A DNA stretch of 64,000 nt, from positions 434,001-498,000 of the forward strand of contig CAVXHK010000001.1 in assembly GCA_963761705.1 (NCBI GenBank), given 5' to 3'. The notes below the pieces were generated by a model. It was not told the origin of the DNA. It did no database searches and saw only the letters and a list, made by a program, of their open reading frames with translations. The stretch comes from CAVVKW01 sp963761705 (GTDB lineage Bacteria > Verrucomicrobiota > Verrucomicrobiia > Chthoniobacterales > JAATET01). A program made the position numbers and the translations under genes. This document shows, piece after piece, positions 16,805 through 26,199 of the stretch (position 1 is its first letter; the number at the start of each line of letters is the position of its first letter).

Positions 16805-19054
16805 ATGACGACCGACCCCACCATCACACCTGAGATCATCGCCAAGCACGGCATCACGCCCGACGAATACGAGCGCATCGAAGCCATCCTTGGCCGCGCG
16901 CCGAACTTCACCGAACTGGGCGTCTTCTCCGTCATGTGGAGCGAGCACTGCTCCTACAAGAACTCGAAGCTCGAGCTGAAAAAATTCCCCACGACCGGCG
17001 ACCGCGTCCTCGTGAAAGCCGGCGAGGAAAATGCCGGCGTCATCGACATCGGCGACGGCTGGGCCATCGCGTTCAAGATGGAGAGCCACAATCACCCGAG
17101 CGCGGTCGAGCCGTTCCAGGGCGCGGCCACCGGCGTCGGCGGGATCATCCGCGACATTTTCACGATGGGCGCGCGTCCCGTTTTCTCGATGAACTCGCTC
17201 CGCTTCGGCTCGATTCAAGGCGACACGAAGGAGGCAAAAACCAACCGCCGCCTCTTCGCCGGAGTCGTCAGCGGCATCGCGCATTACGGGAATTGCATCG
17301 GCATCCCGACCGTCGGCGGCGAGATCTACTTCGACGATTCCTACTCCGGCAACCCGCTCGTCAACGTCTTCAACCTCGGCGTCCTCCGCCACGACCAGAT
17401 CGCCCGGGGCGGCGCGGTCGGCATCGGCAATCCCGTTTTCTACGTCGGCGCTGAAACCGGACGCGACGGCCTCGCCGGGGCCGCTTTCGCCTCCCGCGAA
17501 CTCACCGAAGAATCCAAACAGGATCGCCCCGCCGTCCAGGTTGGCGACCCCTTCCGCGAAAAGCTCCTCCTCGAAGCCTGCCTCGAGCTCCTCGCCAGCG
17601 GCTGCGTCGCGGGCATCCAAGACATGGGCGCGGCTGGCCTCACTTGCTCGACCTGCGAGACCGCCAGCCGCGGTGGCACCGGCGTCGAGATCGATCTCAA
17701 CCTCGTCCCCAAGCGCGAGACCGGGATGACGCCCTACGAGATCCTCCTCAGCGAGAGCCAGGAGCGCATGCTCGTCATCGTCAACAAGGGCGAAGAGCAG
17801 ACCGTTCGAGACATCTTTGAGAAATGGGATCTCCCCTACGCCGAAGTCGGCGAGGTGAAAGACGACGGCATGATGCGCGTCAAAGTCGGCGACGAAACGG
17901 TCGTCGAGATCCCCGCCCGCCAACTCGCCGACGAAGCCCCGCTCTATTCCCGGGAAGCCTCGGAAGGAACCGCAGATTTCTCAGATTTCGCGGAGAAATT
18001 TCGGGCGCTATCTACGTCATCCCCAAGTTCTTCGGTCGCAGCTCTCATCGCATTGCTCGCCGATCCGTCGATCGCCAGCAAGCGCTGGGTCTGGCGGCAA
18101 TACGACCACATGGTCCGCCTCGGCGCGACGGTTCTCCCCGGCTCCGACGCCGCGGTCTTCCACGTCCGCGAGTGCGACAAGATCCTCGCCGCCTCGACCG
18201 ACTGCAACGCGATCTACTGTCAGCAGGATCCCCGCGAAGGCGCCCGCATCGCTATCGCCGAAGCCGCCCGCAACCTGGCGTGTTCCGGTGCGGTTCCGCT
18301 CGCCGTCACCGATAACCTCAACTTCGGCAACCCCCAAAAGCCCGACAATTTCCGCCAACTCCGTGAAGCCGTCGAGGGCCTCGCCGAAGGCTGCCGCGCC
18401 TTCGACGTCCCGGTCACCGGCGGCAACGTGAGCCTCTACAACGAGAGTCCCGCCGGAGCCATCGACCCGACCCCAACCGTTGGCATGGTCGGCCTCATCG
18501 CCGACCCCGCGCACGTCACGACGCAAGGATTCAAGACCGCGGGCGACGTCATCATTCTCCTCGGCGACCTGGTCGAAGACACGCCCGCCCAAGGCATGGG
18601 CGCGAGCCATTTTCTCAAAGTCCTCCACGGAAAAAAAATGGGCCCGCCCCCGGCGATGGACTACGCGAAGGAGCTCGCCCTCCACGACGCGCTCCGCGCT
18701 CTCATCGCCGGCGGTCTCGTCGCGAGCGCCCACGATTGCAGCGAAGGCGGCCTCGCCGTCGCCGTCGCCGAGAGCTGCCTCGGAGGCCCGCTCGGAGCTT
18801 CCCTGTCCATCGCGACCGACGCCTCGCCACTCGTGACGCTCTTCAACGAATCCCAAAGCCGCGTCGTCATCTCGGTCTCACCCGAGCACGCCGACGAAGT
18901 CCTCGCGACCGCCGGAGTCCCCGCTCAAAAAATCGGGAGCGTCAGCGCCGCGGACACGCTCGAGATCACCATCGGCGACCAGCCCCACGTCTGGCCCCTC
19001 GCCGACCTCCACCACGCCTGGGCCGACTCGATCGGCGACCTCATGGCCCACTAA
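16805..19054 (+). CDS. purL: Phosphoribosylformylglycinamidine synthase subunit PurL
   Basis: A 749-residue small-type PurL, the ATP-dependent synthase subunit of FGAM synthase. Landmarks are MWSEHCSYKNSK, FKMESHNHPSAVEPFQGAAT with the catalytic histidine, GGEIYFDDSY, DMGAAGLTCS in the first repeat, and TDNLNFGNP and CSEGGLAVA in the second AIRS-like half. The length matches the PurS-dependent type. The ATG at 16805 is selected over an upstream Met whose peptide is encoded by the repeat-bearing spacer. The stop codon overlaps the convergent prmA stop by 4 bp. Confidence 0.97.
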   Translation: MTTDPTITPEIIAKHGITPDEYERIEAILGRAPNFTELGVFSVMWSEHCSYKNSKLELKKFPTTGDRVLVKAGEENAGVIDIGDGWAIAFKMESHNHPSAVEPFQGAATGVGGIIRDIFTMGARPVFSMNSLRFGSIQGDTKEAKTNRRLFAGVVSGIAHYGNCIGIPTVGGEIYFDDSYSGNPLVNVFNLGVLRHDQIARGGAVGIGNPVFYVGAETGRDGLAGAAFASRELTEESKQDRPAVQVGDPFREKLLLEACLELLASGCVAGIQDMGAAGLTCSTCETASRGGTGVEIDLNLVPKRETGMTPYEILLSESQERMLVIVNKGEEQTVRDIFEKWDLPYAEVGEVKDDGMMRVKVGDETVVEIPARQLADEAPLYSREASEGTADFSDFAEKFRALSTSSPSSSVAALIALLADPSIASKRWVWRQYDHMVRLGATVLPGSDAAVFHVRECDKILAASTDCNAIYCQQDPREGARIAIAEAARNLACSGAVPLAVTDNLNFGNPQKPDNFRQLREAVEGLAEGCRAFDVPVTGGNVSLYNESPAGAIDPTPTVGMVGLIADPAHVTTQGFKTAGDVIILLGDLVEDTPAQGMGASHFLKVLHGKKMGPPPAMDYAKELALHDALRALIAGGLVASAHDCSEGGLAVAVAESCLGGPLGASLSIATDASPLVTLFNESQSRVVISVSPEHADEVLATAGVPAQKIGSVSAADTLEITIGDQPHVWPLADLHHAWADSIGDLMAH

Positions 19055-19878
19055 TTCAACTGGCCATGCCCGGCTGACCATTTGCCCCGCACAACAGTCC
19101 GGACGACCTGAAACCCATTCGACTGGAACGAGTCCGTCACCTCCCCGAGCTGATCTCGCAGCACGCCCGAGAAAATCAAATGCCCCCCCGGCTTCGTGGC
19201 AGCCTTCAAGGCCGGAATCACGCGGATCAAGAGCTCGCTGAAGAGATTCGCGAGCACGACATCGTGCCGCCCTGACGCCTGCCACTCGGTGACGTCGGCC
19301 CGCGTCACCTTCACGCCCCTGATGGCATTCAGCTTCGCGTTCTCCTTCGTGATCCGCACGCACGCGGGATCGTTGTCGAACGCCTCGACGCTCCTCGCGC
19401 CGAGCGATCGCGCCGCGAGCGCCAAAATCCCGGACCCCGTCCCGGCGTCGAGCGCCGTCCAACCCGCGGGCAATTTCCCGCTCAAGTCCGCCAGCATCCG
19501 CAAGCAGCTCGCCGTCGTCGCGTGGTCGCCGGTGCCAAAAGCCATTCCCGCCGGAACGAAAATCCCCGGCTTCGTCCGGGGACCGGCCTGCCATTCCGCG
19601 AACGAATCCACGTCCGAGAAAACGGTGAGCCGTCCGCGGATCCGCAGCGGCGCCCGCACCGCCACCGGATCGCCGGTCCACAACTTTGCTTGCGCCACCT
19701 TCCCACCGAACTCCCGCACGAGCCGCTCCGCCGTCTCCTCGTCGACGAACGCCTCGATCCGCACGGTCTTCCCGTTCGGCCAAGTGACGAAGGCGACCCG
19801 GTCGGGGCCAAGGAAAGTCAGCCGTTCGGCCCAAGAGTCTTCCCATTTGGCGGTCGTGAGGCGGGTCCAGCGGAGCAT
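19051..19878 (-). CDS. prmA: Ribosomal protein L11 methyltransferase
   Basis: A 275-residue SAM-dependent methyltransferase of the PrmA family, which trimethylates L11 in the large ribosomal subunit. Family signatures are PAGMAFGTGDHATTASCLRM, motif I LDAGTGSGILALAA and VLANLFSELL in the place of the usual NI(L/A) motif. The N-terminal substrate-recognition region is short but present. The start at 19878 fits the family N-terminus and leaves a 37-bp gap to the divergent M24 peptidase gene. Confidence 0.9.
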   Translation of the reverse strand: MLRWTRLTTAKWEDSWAERLTFLGPDRVAFVTWPNGKTVRIEAFVDEETAERLVREFGGKVAQAKLWTGDPVAVRAPLRIRGRLTVFSDVDSFAEWQAGPRTKPGIFVPAGMAFGTGDHATTASCLRMLADLSGKLPAGWTALDAGTGSGILALAARSLGARSVEAFDNDPACVRITKENAKLNAIRGVKVTRADVTEWQASGRHDVVLANLFSELLIRVIPALKAATKPGGHLIFSGVLRDQLGEVTDSFQSNGFQVVRTVVRGKWSAGHGQLN

Positions 19879-19915
19879 TTGACGCGAATCCTAGTTGAGA
19901 GGCAGGATGCGGGGA

Positions 19916-21055
19916 ATGGCGATTGAGAAGAAAAATGCGGCGAAGCTGATCGTGGCTTCGAGTGAGGCGAGCGCGGACATGCTCTACGCGACGGGGTTCC
20001 GGGTGCCGGATGCGTTTGTCTTCGTCGAGGTTGACGGGCGGTCGGTCGTGCTCTTGAGCGATCTGGAGGTTGATCGGGGCAAGCGGGAGGCGCGGGTCGC
20101 TGAGGTCGTCGGCTACAGCGACGTGGCGGAGCGAGTCAGGGGTCGGGGGCGAAAGGAGCCTTCGTTCGCGGCGGTGGTCGCGGGATTTCTCCGGGAGCAA
20201 GGGGTGCGGCGCGCGGCGGTGCCGAGCGACTTTCCATTGGGAATGGCGGTGGCGCTCGGGAAGCTGGGGATCGACGTCAAACCGGTGACCGGACACTTCT
20301 GGCCGGACCGCGAAACGAAGTCGGCGGCGGAGGTGAAACTCATTTCGGAAGCGCTGCGGGTGACCGAGATCGGGCTGCAGGTCGGCATCGACGCACTCCG
20401 GTCGGCGAAGATCCGGAAGAGGGACGGCGGGTTGGTGCGGGGAAAAACTGTGCTGACCGCCGAGGCGCTGCGGGCGGAAATCGAGTCCGCGATGTTGCGG
20501 GCAGGCGGATTGGGGGGCGGTCAGACGATCGTCGCCGGAGGCGAGCAGGCCTGCGATCCGCACGAGCGGGGGCGGGGGCCACTGCGGGGGAACGAGTTGA
20601 TCATCCTGGACATCTTTCCGCGGATGACGGCTTCGGGATTCTTTGGGGACATGACGCGGACGGTGGTGCGGGGGCGGGCTTCGGAGGCGCAGCGGGAGAT
20701 GTGGGAGGTTTGCTTGGATGGGCAGCGGTGGGCGCTCAAGCGAATTGCCCCGGGGGTCGATGGAGGTGAAATGCAGGACGCGGTGCGGGAGTTTTTCGAG
20801 GAAGAAGGTTTTCCGACGGAGCAGGTGAAGGGTCGTTGGACGGGATTCTTCCACGGGTTGGGGCATGGGCTCGGGCTGGAGATTCACGAGGAGCCGCGGA
20901 TCTCGAAGACGAAGTTCCGGGTGGGGCAGGTGATGACGGTTGAGCCGGGAATTTACGTGCCGGGCATCGGCGGCGTGCGGCACGAGGACGTGGTGGTCTT
21001 AACTGAGCGGGGGAATCGGGTGTTGAGTCGGTTTCCGAAAGTGCTGGAGGTGTGA
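19916..21055 (+). CDS. M24 family metallopeptidase (Xaa-Pro aminopeptidase-like)
   Basis: A 379-residue protein with an N-terminal creatinase-like domain (about 1-150) and a C-terminal pita-bread peptidase domain. The five metal ligands are recognisable: two aspartates in LDIFPRMTASGFFGDMTRTV, the histidine of FHGLGHGLGLEIHE, and glutamates in MTVEPGIYV and RHEDVVVLTE. This pattern fits Xaa-Pro aminopeptidases and prolidases. The ATG at 19916 is chosen over 19907 because the AGG at about 19903-19905 is better spaced for it; either gives nearly the same protein. Cytoplasmic, with no signal peptide. Confidence 0.85.
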   Translation: MAIEKKNAAKLIVASSEASADMLYATGFRVPDAFVFVEVDGRSVVLLSDLEVDRGKREARVAEVVGYSDVAERVRGRGRKEPSFAAVVAGFLREQGVRRAAVPSDFPLGMAVALGKLGIDVKPVTGHFWPDRETKSAAEVKLISEALRVTEIGLQVGIDALRSAKIRKRDGGLVRGKTVLTAEALRAEIESAMLRAGGLGGGQTIVAGGEQACDPHERGRGPLRGNELIILDIFPRMTASGFFGDMTRTVVRGRASEAQREMWEVCLDGQRWALKRIAPGVDGGEMQDAVREFFEEEGFPTEQVKGRWTGFFHGLGHGLGLEIHEEPRISKTKFRVGQVMTVEPGIYVPGIGGVRHEDVVVLTERGNRVLSRFPKVLEV

Positions 21056-21092
21056 GAATGCCACCGCAGATTTCGCGGATCGCGCCGATCTT

Positions 21093-21695
21093 ATGATCGA
21101 GTGGCGGGGGGTTGATCTGGGTTTCGGGGCTCGCGCTGTGCTCCAAGACTTTTCGCTGCGGATCGCTGGGGGCGAGCGGGTGGTGATCCGGGGGGCTTCG
21201 GGGGCGGGAAAGAGTTCGTTGTTTCGGACGTTGCTGGGGTTTCTGCCGGTCGATTCGGGGACCGTGCTCTTCAAGGACCGGGTTGTGGACGCGGACTCGG
21301 TGTGGGCAGTTCGGCGGGAGGTGGCCTCCGTGCCGCAGGTGGTGGCGCTGAGTGAGGGGACGGTGCGGGAAACCACGAGTTCGCTGCTCGGTTTCCGGAC
21401 GAACCGTGGATGCGCGATTGACGCGCGGATTTTAACGGAATTGGGGTTGGGGGAGGGTGTGCTGGATCAGGATGGTGGGGCGTTGTCGGGTGGGGAGAGG
21501 CAGCGGGTTGGGCTGGCGATTGCGCTGATGTTGGGGCGAAAGGTGTTTCTCTTGGATGAGCCGACGGCGGCATTGGATGCCGTGTCGCGGCGGTTGGTGG
21601 TTGATCAGTTTCGAGCGCTCCCGGGGGATTGCACGGTGGTGGTGATCGCTCACGATGACGCTTGGAGCGAAGGGTTCCGGGAGGTGACCCTGTGA
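21093..21695 (+). CDS. ABC transporter ATP-binding protein, FetA (YbbL)-like
   Basis: A 200-residue ABC ATPase, short for the family, with Walker A GASGAGKSS (residues 34-42), signature LSGGERQRVG, Walker B VFLLDEPTAALD and an H-loop in VVVIAHDD. The following gene is a YbbM-type permease that begins inside this gene's stop codon (GTGA), so the pair matches FetAB/YbbLM. In E. coli FetAB has been linked to iron export and oxidative-stress tolerance. The substrate in this organism is inferred from that homology only. Confidence 0.85.
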   Translation: MIEWRGVDLGFGARAVLQDFSLRIAGGERVVIRGASGAGKSSLFRTLLGFLPVDSGTVLFKDRVVDADSVWAVRREVASVPQVVALSEGTVRETTSSLLGFRTNRGCAIDARILTELGLGEGVLDQDGGALSGGERQRVGLAIALMLGRKVFLLDEPTAALDAVSRRLVVDQFRALPGDCTVVVIAHDDAWSEGFREVTL

Positions 21696-22489
21696 ACGCC
21701 GGTGCTCCGGATCTGGGGTGGGGGCAGATGATCGCCGCGGGGGCGCTGGTGGCGGTTCCGCTCGGGGTGTCCTGGATGTGGCGGCTCGGGTTGCAGCGCG
21801 ACATCGGCGTCGCGGGGGGGAGAATGGTCGTGCAGCTGGCGCTCGCGGGGATCTACCTCCAGTTTTTGTTCGAACTCAATTCGCCGTGGCTGAATCTGGC
21901 TTGGCTGCTGGTGATGATCACCGCGGCAGCGGCGAGCGCGTGTCGCAACAGCGATCTGCGATGGCAGCGGATGTTGGGGCCGATCGGTGGCGCGACGGCG
22001 CTGTCGGCGGTGGCGGTGGTGCTCTATTTCAACGCCGTGATCGTGCAGATCGACCGGTTGTTCGACGCGCGGTATTTGGTCGTGATCAGCGGGATGCTGC
22101 TGGGGAACACGATGTCGGGAAACGTCGTGGCGCTGACTCATTTCTTCGACACGGTACGCGGGAGTGGGGCGGCGGCGTTCGAGTATCGACTCGCGAATGG
22201 GGCGACGCGGGAGGAGGCGCTCCGACCGATCTACCGGGACGCGGCGCGGCGGGCCTTGCGACCGATGATTGCTTCGATGATGACCATGGGGCTCGTTTCG
22301 CTGCCGGGAATGATGACCGGCCAGATCCTCGCGGGCGCGTCGCCAGTCGGCGCGATCAAATATCAGATCGCCATCATGTTCGCGATCCTGGCGGTCATGG
22401 CGCTGGGGGTCGTGCTGGCTCTGCGTTTCGCGGCGATCGCGGGCTTCGATGCTTGGGGGCGGGTGCGGCGGGAGGTGTCCGCCAACTAA
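21692..22489 (+). CDS. ABC transporter permease, FetB (YbbM)-like
   Basis: A 265-residue inner-membrane protein with about seven hydrophobic segments. It has the UPF0014 features of YbbM/FetB: the conserved polar segment ACRNSDLRWQRM, GMLLGNTMSGN, and SLPGMMTGQILAGASPVGAIKYQ. GTG at 21692 is preferred because it overlaps the ATPase stop codon and gives the usual N-terminus. With the preceding ATPase it forms a two-component exporter. Confidence 0.88.
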   Translation: MNAGAPDLGWGQMIAAGALVAVPLGVSWMWRLGLQRDIGVAGGRMVVQLALAGIYLQFLFELNSPWLNLAWLLVMITAAAASACRNSDLRWQRMLGPIGGATALSAVAVVLYFNAVIVQIDRLFDARYLVVISGMLLGNTMSGNVVALTHFFDTVRGSGAAAFEYRLANGATREEALRPIYRDAARRALRPMIASMMTMGLVSLPGMMTGQILAGASPVGAIKYQIAIMFAILAVMALGVVLALRFAAIAGFDAWGRVRREVSAN

Positions 22490-22507
22490 ACCGGGGGGGC
22501 GAGATGC

Positions 22508-23389
22508 TCAGTCCACCACGACCAGCGTGCCGATCGGCGTCGCTTCGTAGAACTCGCGGGCGTCGCGGAGCGGCATGCGGATGCAGCCGTGGCTGGCGGC
22601 GTAGCCGGGGAGGTCGCCGGCGTGGAGGCCGAAGTCGCCGCACGAGAAGCGCATGAAGTAGGGCATCTCCGCGTCGAACAAGGTCGAGGTGTGGTCCTTG
22701 TGTTTGCTGGTCACGAGGTAGGTGCCGGTCTCGGTGGGGGTCGACTCCTTGCCGGAGGAAATTTTCGAAAAGAGGATGATCTTCTCTCCTTTCCAGAGCA
22801 CGACGCGCTGGTCGCTGAGGCTCACGTGGATCCTGTATTGCAAGACGGGCGAGTCGGCGGTGATCCCCATGAGGGTCCGCATGATCGAGATGTGTCCGGC
22901 GCGGGCGGCGAGGTAGAGGGCGGACGTCTTTGAGCGTTGGGTCAGGCGGCCTTTGCTGGCTCCGGCGGCGAGCAGCGCGTCGACGGCGGGGGCGTTGCCG
23001 ATGTTAGCGGCGAACATGAGGGCGGTGAAGCCGGGCTCGGTGCGGAGGTAGTAATGAAGGTCGGTGCCCTCGTAGAATTTCGTGAATTCGCGCGGGCCGG
23101 GCTTCGGGAACGTGGTGTTCGGATCGACTTTTGCGGCCAGAAGCCTGGCGAGCCAGGTGGCGTCCTCGGCGGCGATGGCGGAGAAAATCTCGAGCGGATC
23201 GGCGGCTATTTTCTGAACCGGGGGAGACGGGGGAAGCGCGGGAGGGGGAGACTTGGGTTGCGGAATTGGTCGGACGGGGTTCGGCGATTGAGCTTGGAGG
23301 ATCGCCAGGGAATCGGAGACGGGGTCCGCCGAGAGCGTGAGGATGGGCAGGCAGAGGGCGAGGGAGATCAGCCAACGGATTGCCTTCAT
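22508..23389 (-). CDS. Exported ankyrin-repeat / L,D-transpeptidase fusion protein
   Basis: A 293-residue protein: signal peptide (residues 1-21), a proline-rich linker (residues ~36-58), two to three ankyrin-like repeats (about 65-175, e.g. PGFTALMFAANIGNAPAVDA and TSALYLAARAGHISIMRTLM), then a YkuD/ErfK domain. The catalytic motif is complete, with H256 and SHGCIRMP with C269. YkuD enzymes make 3-3 peptidoglycan cross-links or attach proteins to peptidoglycan. The ankyrin part suggests a protein partner in the periplasm. It is convergent with the FetB-like gene. Confidence 0.87.
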   Translation of the reverse strand: MKAIRWLISLALCLPILTLSADPVSDSLAILQAQSPNPVRPIPQPKSPPPALPPSPPVQKIAADPLEIFSAIAAEDATWLARLLAAKVDPNTTFPKPGPREFTKFYEGTDLHYYLRTEPGFTALMFAANIGNAPAVDALLAAGASKGRLTQRSKTSALYLAARAGHISIMRTLMGITADSPVLQYRIHVSLSDQRVVLWKGEKIILFSKISSGKESTPTETGTYLVTSKHKDHTSTLFDAEMPYFMRFSCGDFGLHAGDLPGYAASHGCIRMPLRDAREFYEATPIGTLVVVD

Positions 23390-23413
23390 TGCGGGGAAGA
23401 CTATGGCGGATTT

Positions 23414-24166
23414 TCATTGCCCGGCAAGATTGGGTGGCGTGCCGACGCGCCGCGACCAGCGAAACCCGGCGGGATGGGGCTTCCACCCGACGTTCCAATC
23501 GTAGGCCTCGACCGGGGCGAAGTGGCTTTTGTAATCGTAATGCGACGGGACGGTGTAGGAGTAGCCGAGGTAGTAGTGGCGCTTACCGAGGGCGGCGGCG
23601 GCTTGGAGTTCGCGCAGGATCGTGAGGGTGCCGAGGCTGCGATCGGCGTGGTCGGGATCGAACATCCCGTAAACGCTGGAGATCGACCCCTCGCCAACGT
23701 CGAAGAAACTGGCGGCAACGAGGCGGCCGTCGAGTCGGACTTCGACGGCGCGGGTCTCGACGGGAATGTACGCCGGGTGAGGATCGATGAAGTCAAAGAG
23801 GGACTCTGGGACGTCGGCGGCAAAGCGAACTTTGTGACGCTCGAAAAGTTGGTGGAACTCGTCGGTGATCACGGCGGGCACAATGCGGACGTCGAGATCG
23901 TCGTTGCGGCGACCGACGCGGCGTTGACTTTTGCTGGGGGAAAATTCAGCGACGGGAATGCGGAGCGGAAGGACGCCGCAGAGGACGCCGTCGTGCAGGG
24001 CGAAGTTGCAGCGGAAAAAATGCGCGCCGAAGTGCCGCCAGCCGATCACGAGTCGGGCGTCGAGGACGCCGGGCGGCAGTTGAGCGTGCTCGGCACTCTC
24101 AAAAATCGGCACCAGCGAACCCGTTGCGGGAAAACACTCAAACACGCTTGATGGGTTCGCTGACAC
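23414..24166 (-). CDS. Arginyl/leucyl-tRNA-protein transferase (Ate/Bpt C-terminal) family protein
   Basis: A protein of about 250 residues. Its second half carries the ATE C-terminal (GNAT-like) signatures: VRLDGRLVAASFFDVGEGSI, SSVYGMFDPDHADRSLGTL and YYLGYSYTVPSHYDYKSHF. Such enzymes transfer an amino acid from aminoacyl-tRNA to protein N-termini, marking them for degradation. The N-terminal cysteine-rich motif of classical Ate is weak (only FECFPATGS). A GTG at 24166 or 24145 is the likely start, since upstream sequence in frame is antisense to ligA. It follows ligA by 8 bp. Confidence 0.72.
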   Translation of the reverse strand: MSANPSSVFECFPATGSLVPIFESAEHAQLPPGVLDARLVIGWRHFGAHFFRCNFALHDGVLCGVLPLRIPVAEFSPSKSQRRVGRRNDDLDVRIVPAVITDEFHQLFERHKVRFAADVPESLFDFIDPHPAYIPVETRAVEVRLDGRLVAASFFDVGEGSISSVYGMFDPDHADRSLGTLTILRELQAAAALGKRHYYLGYSYTVPSHYDYKSHFAPVEAYDWNVGWKPHPAGFRWSRRVGTPPNLAGQ

Positions 24167-24174
24167 GGGTGGTT

Positions 24175-26199
24175 CTACGTGGGTCCCCTTGCGAGGAGGT
24201 CGCGGAAGGCGGGTTCGTCGAGGATCGTGAGGCCAAATTTCTCCGCTTTCTCGAGTTTGCTGCCGGCTTCGGCACCGGCGACGACGTAATCGGTCTTCTT
24301 GCTCACGCTGGACGTCACCTTTCCGCCTTGGGCACGGATGAGGTCGCCGGCTTCGTCGCGGGGGATGCTGAGCGCGCCGGTGAGAACCCACGTTGTGCCG
24401 GAGAAGGCGCCGTCGGCCCGCTTCGGCGCTGCGGCGTCGCCAAAGTGGAGGCCGCGCTCGCGGAGAGCAGCGATCAATTTTTCCACCTCGGCAGTGCGGA
24501 ACCAATCGTGGACGCTCGCCGCCATGATGGAGCCGATGTCATTCACGTCTTCGAGGTCGGCTTGGCTGGCAGCGGCGAGCGCGTCGAGCGTGCCGAATTC
24601 CGTCGCGAGATTGCGCGCGGCGGTCACGCCAACGTGGAGGATGCCGAGGCCGAAGAGGAGCCGCCAGAGGGGTTGCGTCTTGCTGGCGGCGAGACCCGCG
24701 AGGAGATTGGTGGCGCTCTTCTCGCCCGTGCGTTCGAGGGCGACGAGGGCATCGAGCTGGAGGTCGTAGAGGCTCGGGATGTCGGTGACGAGACCGGCGT
24801 CGACGAGCTGGGTGACCATCGCTTCGCCGAGGCCTTCGATGTCCATCGCGCCACGACTCGCGAAGTGCTCGAGGCGGCGGCGAAGCTGGGCGGGGCAGGC
24901 GGGATTCACGCAGCGGATGGCGACTTGGTCGGGTTCGCGGAGGACCGGCTGATCGCAGGCTGGGCAGGTGGACGGCATCGCGAAGGGGGTCTCGTCGCCG
25001 GTGCGGAGTTCCTTTTTGACCGCGACGACGGCGGGAATGACTTCGCCGGCCTTTTCGATGGTGACCGTGTCGCCGACGCGGATGTCTTTGCGGTGGATCT
25101 CCTCTTCGTTGTGCAGGGTCGCACGGGACACGCGGCTGCCGCTGACGGTCACGGCGTCGAGCTCGGCGACGGGCGTGAGGACGCCGGTGCGACCGACTTG
25201 GATCGTGATCGCGGTGAGGCGGGTGTCGGCGCGCTCGGGTTCGTATTTGTAAGCCATCGCCCAACGGGGGGCTTTCGACGTCGAGCCGAGGGTGCGCTGG
25301 TGAGCGACGCGGTCGGCTTTGATGACCGCGCCGTCGGTCTCGAACGCGAAATCGTGCCGGATCGGATCGAGCTCTCGAATGGCGGCGAGGGTCTCGTCGG
25401 CGGAGGCCGCGCGGCGAAGCCAACCCGCGACCGGGAGACCCCAGGCGGCGAGCTGGTCGAGGAGATGGGCCTGCGTCTCGGGTCGGTCGCCGCCTTCAAC
25501 GGCACCGAGCGAATAGGTCACGGCGGAAAGTTTGCGGCTGGCGGTGATGCGCGTGTCGAGTTGCTTGAGGGACCCCGCGGCGGCGTTGCGGGGATTAGCG
25601 AACGGCGGGAGGCCGTCGGCGTCTCGGGAATCGTTGAGCGCGGCGAAGGTGGCTTTGGGGAGATAAATTTCACCGCGGATCTCGACCCGGTCGGGATGGC
25701 CGGTGCCAGTGAGTCGGGCCGGGATCGCCTCGATGGTCGCGATGTTTTTCGTCACGTCATCGCCCTTCGTGCCGTCGCCGCGCGTGGTCGCGCGGGTGAG
25801 GTGACCACTTTCGTAGAGCAGCGAAATGGCGACGCCGTCGATCTTGGGTTCGATCGTCGTCGGGATGTTCTCGTCGTGGAGGCCGCGCTGCATGCGGCGG
25901 ACGAACTCGACGACCTCGAGTTCGGAATACGTGTTGTCGAGGCTCTGCATCGGCACGAGGTGCTCGACGGTGGTGAAGGCGTCCTGAACGTCGGTGCCGA
26001 CTTGTTGGGTCGGGGATTCCTCGCTAGCGAACTCGGGGTGCGCGGCTTCGAGGTCGGCTAGCTCCCGATAGAGCGCGTCGTAATCGCGATCGCCGATCTC
26101 GGGCGCGGCCTGCTCGTAGTAGAGCGCGTTATGCCGCTGGATCTGGGCTCGGAGCTCGGAGAGGCGGGCGCGGGCGGTGTCTTTTTTCAAGCTGGGCAT
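24175..26199 (-). CDS. ligA: NAD-dependent DNA ligase
   Basis: A 674-residue NAD+-dependent ligase that seals nicks in replication and repair. The adenylation lysine is K119 in the KxDG motif (EPKIDGVAI). The order is complete: Ia domain (HNALYYEQAAPEIGDRDYD), nucleotidyltransferase domain, OB fold, four-cysteine zinc finger (CPACDQPVL with CVNPACPAQ), helix-hairpin-helix repeats and a C-terminal BRCT domain (GTTWVLTGAL). The ATG at 26199 is preferred to a GTG at 26223. The 5' end overlaps vanZ by 71 bp. Confidence 0.97.
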   Translation of the reverse strand: MPSLKKDTARARLSELRAQIQRHNALYYEQAAPEIGDRDYDALYRELADLEAAHPEFASEESPTQQVGTDVQDAFTTVEHLVPMQSLDNTYSELEVVEFVRRMQRGLHDENIPTTIEPKIDGVAISLLYESGHLTRATTRGDGTKGDDVTKNIATIEAIPARLTGTGHPDRVEIRGEIYLPKATFAALNDSRDADGLPPFANPRNAAAGSLKQLDTRITASRKLSAVTYSLGAVEGGDRPETQAHLLDQLAAWGLPVAGWLRRAASADETLAAIRELDPIRHDFAFETDGAVIKADRVAHQRTLGSTSKAPRWAMAYKYEPERADTRLTAITIQVGRTGVLTPVAELDAVTVSGSRVSRATLHNEEEIHRKDIRVGDTVTIEKAGEVIPAVVAVKKELRTGDETPFAMPSTCPACDQPVLREPDQVAIRCVNPACPAQLRRRLEHFASRGAMDIEGLGEAMVTQLVDAGLVTDIPSLYDLQLDALVALERTGEKSATNLLAGLAASKTQPLWRLLFGLGILHVGVTAARNLATEFGTLDALAAASQADLEDVNDIGSIMAASVHDWFRTAEVEKLIAALRERGLHFGDAAAPKRADGAFSGTTWVLTGALSIPRDEAGDLIRAQGGKVTSSVSKKTDYVVAGAEAGSKLEKAEKFGLTILDEPAFRDLLARGPT

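Noticed and set aside
18878..20983. 701-residue antisense ORF opposite the M24 peptidase and prmA
   Set aside because: Histidine/proline/arginine-rich composition typical of antisense high-GC frames; the plus-strand M24 ligands are intact.
24124..26061. 645-residue plus-strand ORF opposite ligA
   Set aside because: Glycine/arginine/glutamate-rich antisense frame without domains; ligA on the other strand is full length.
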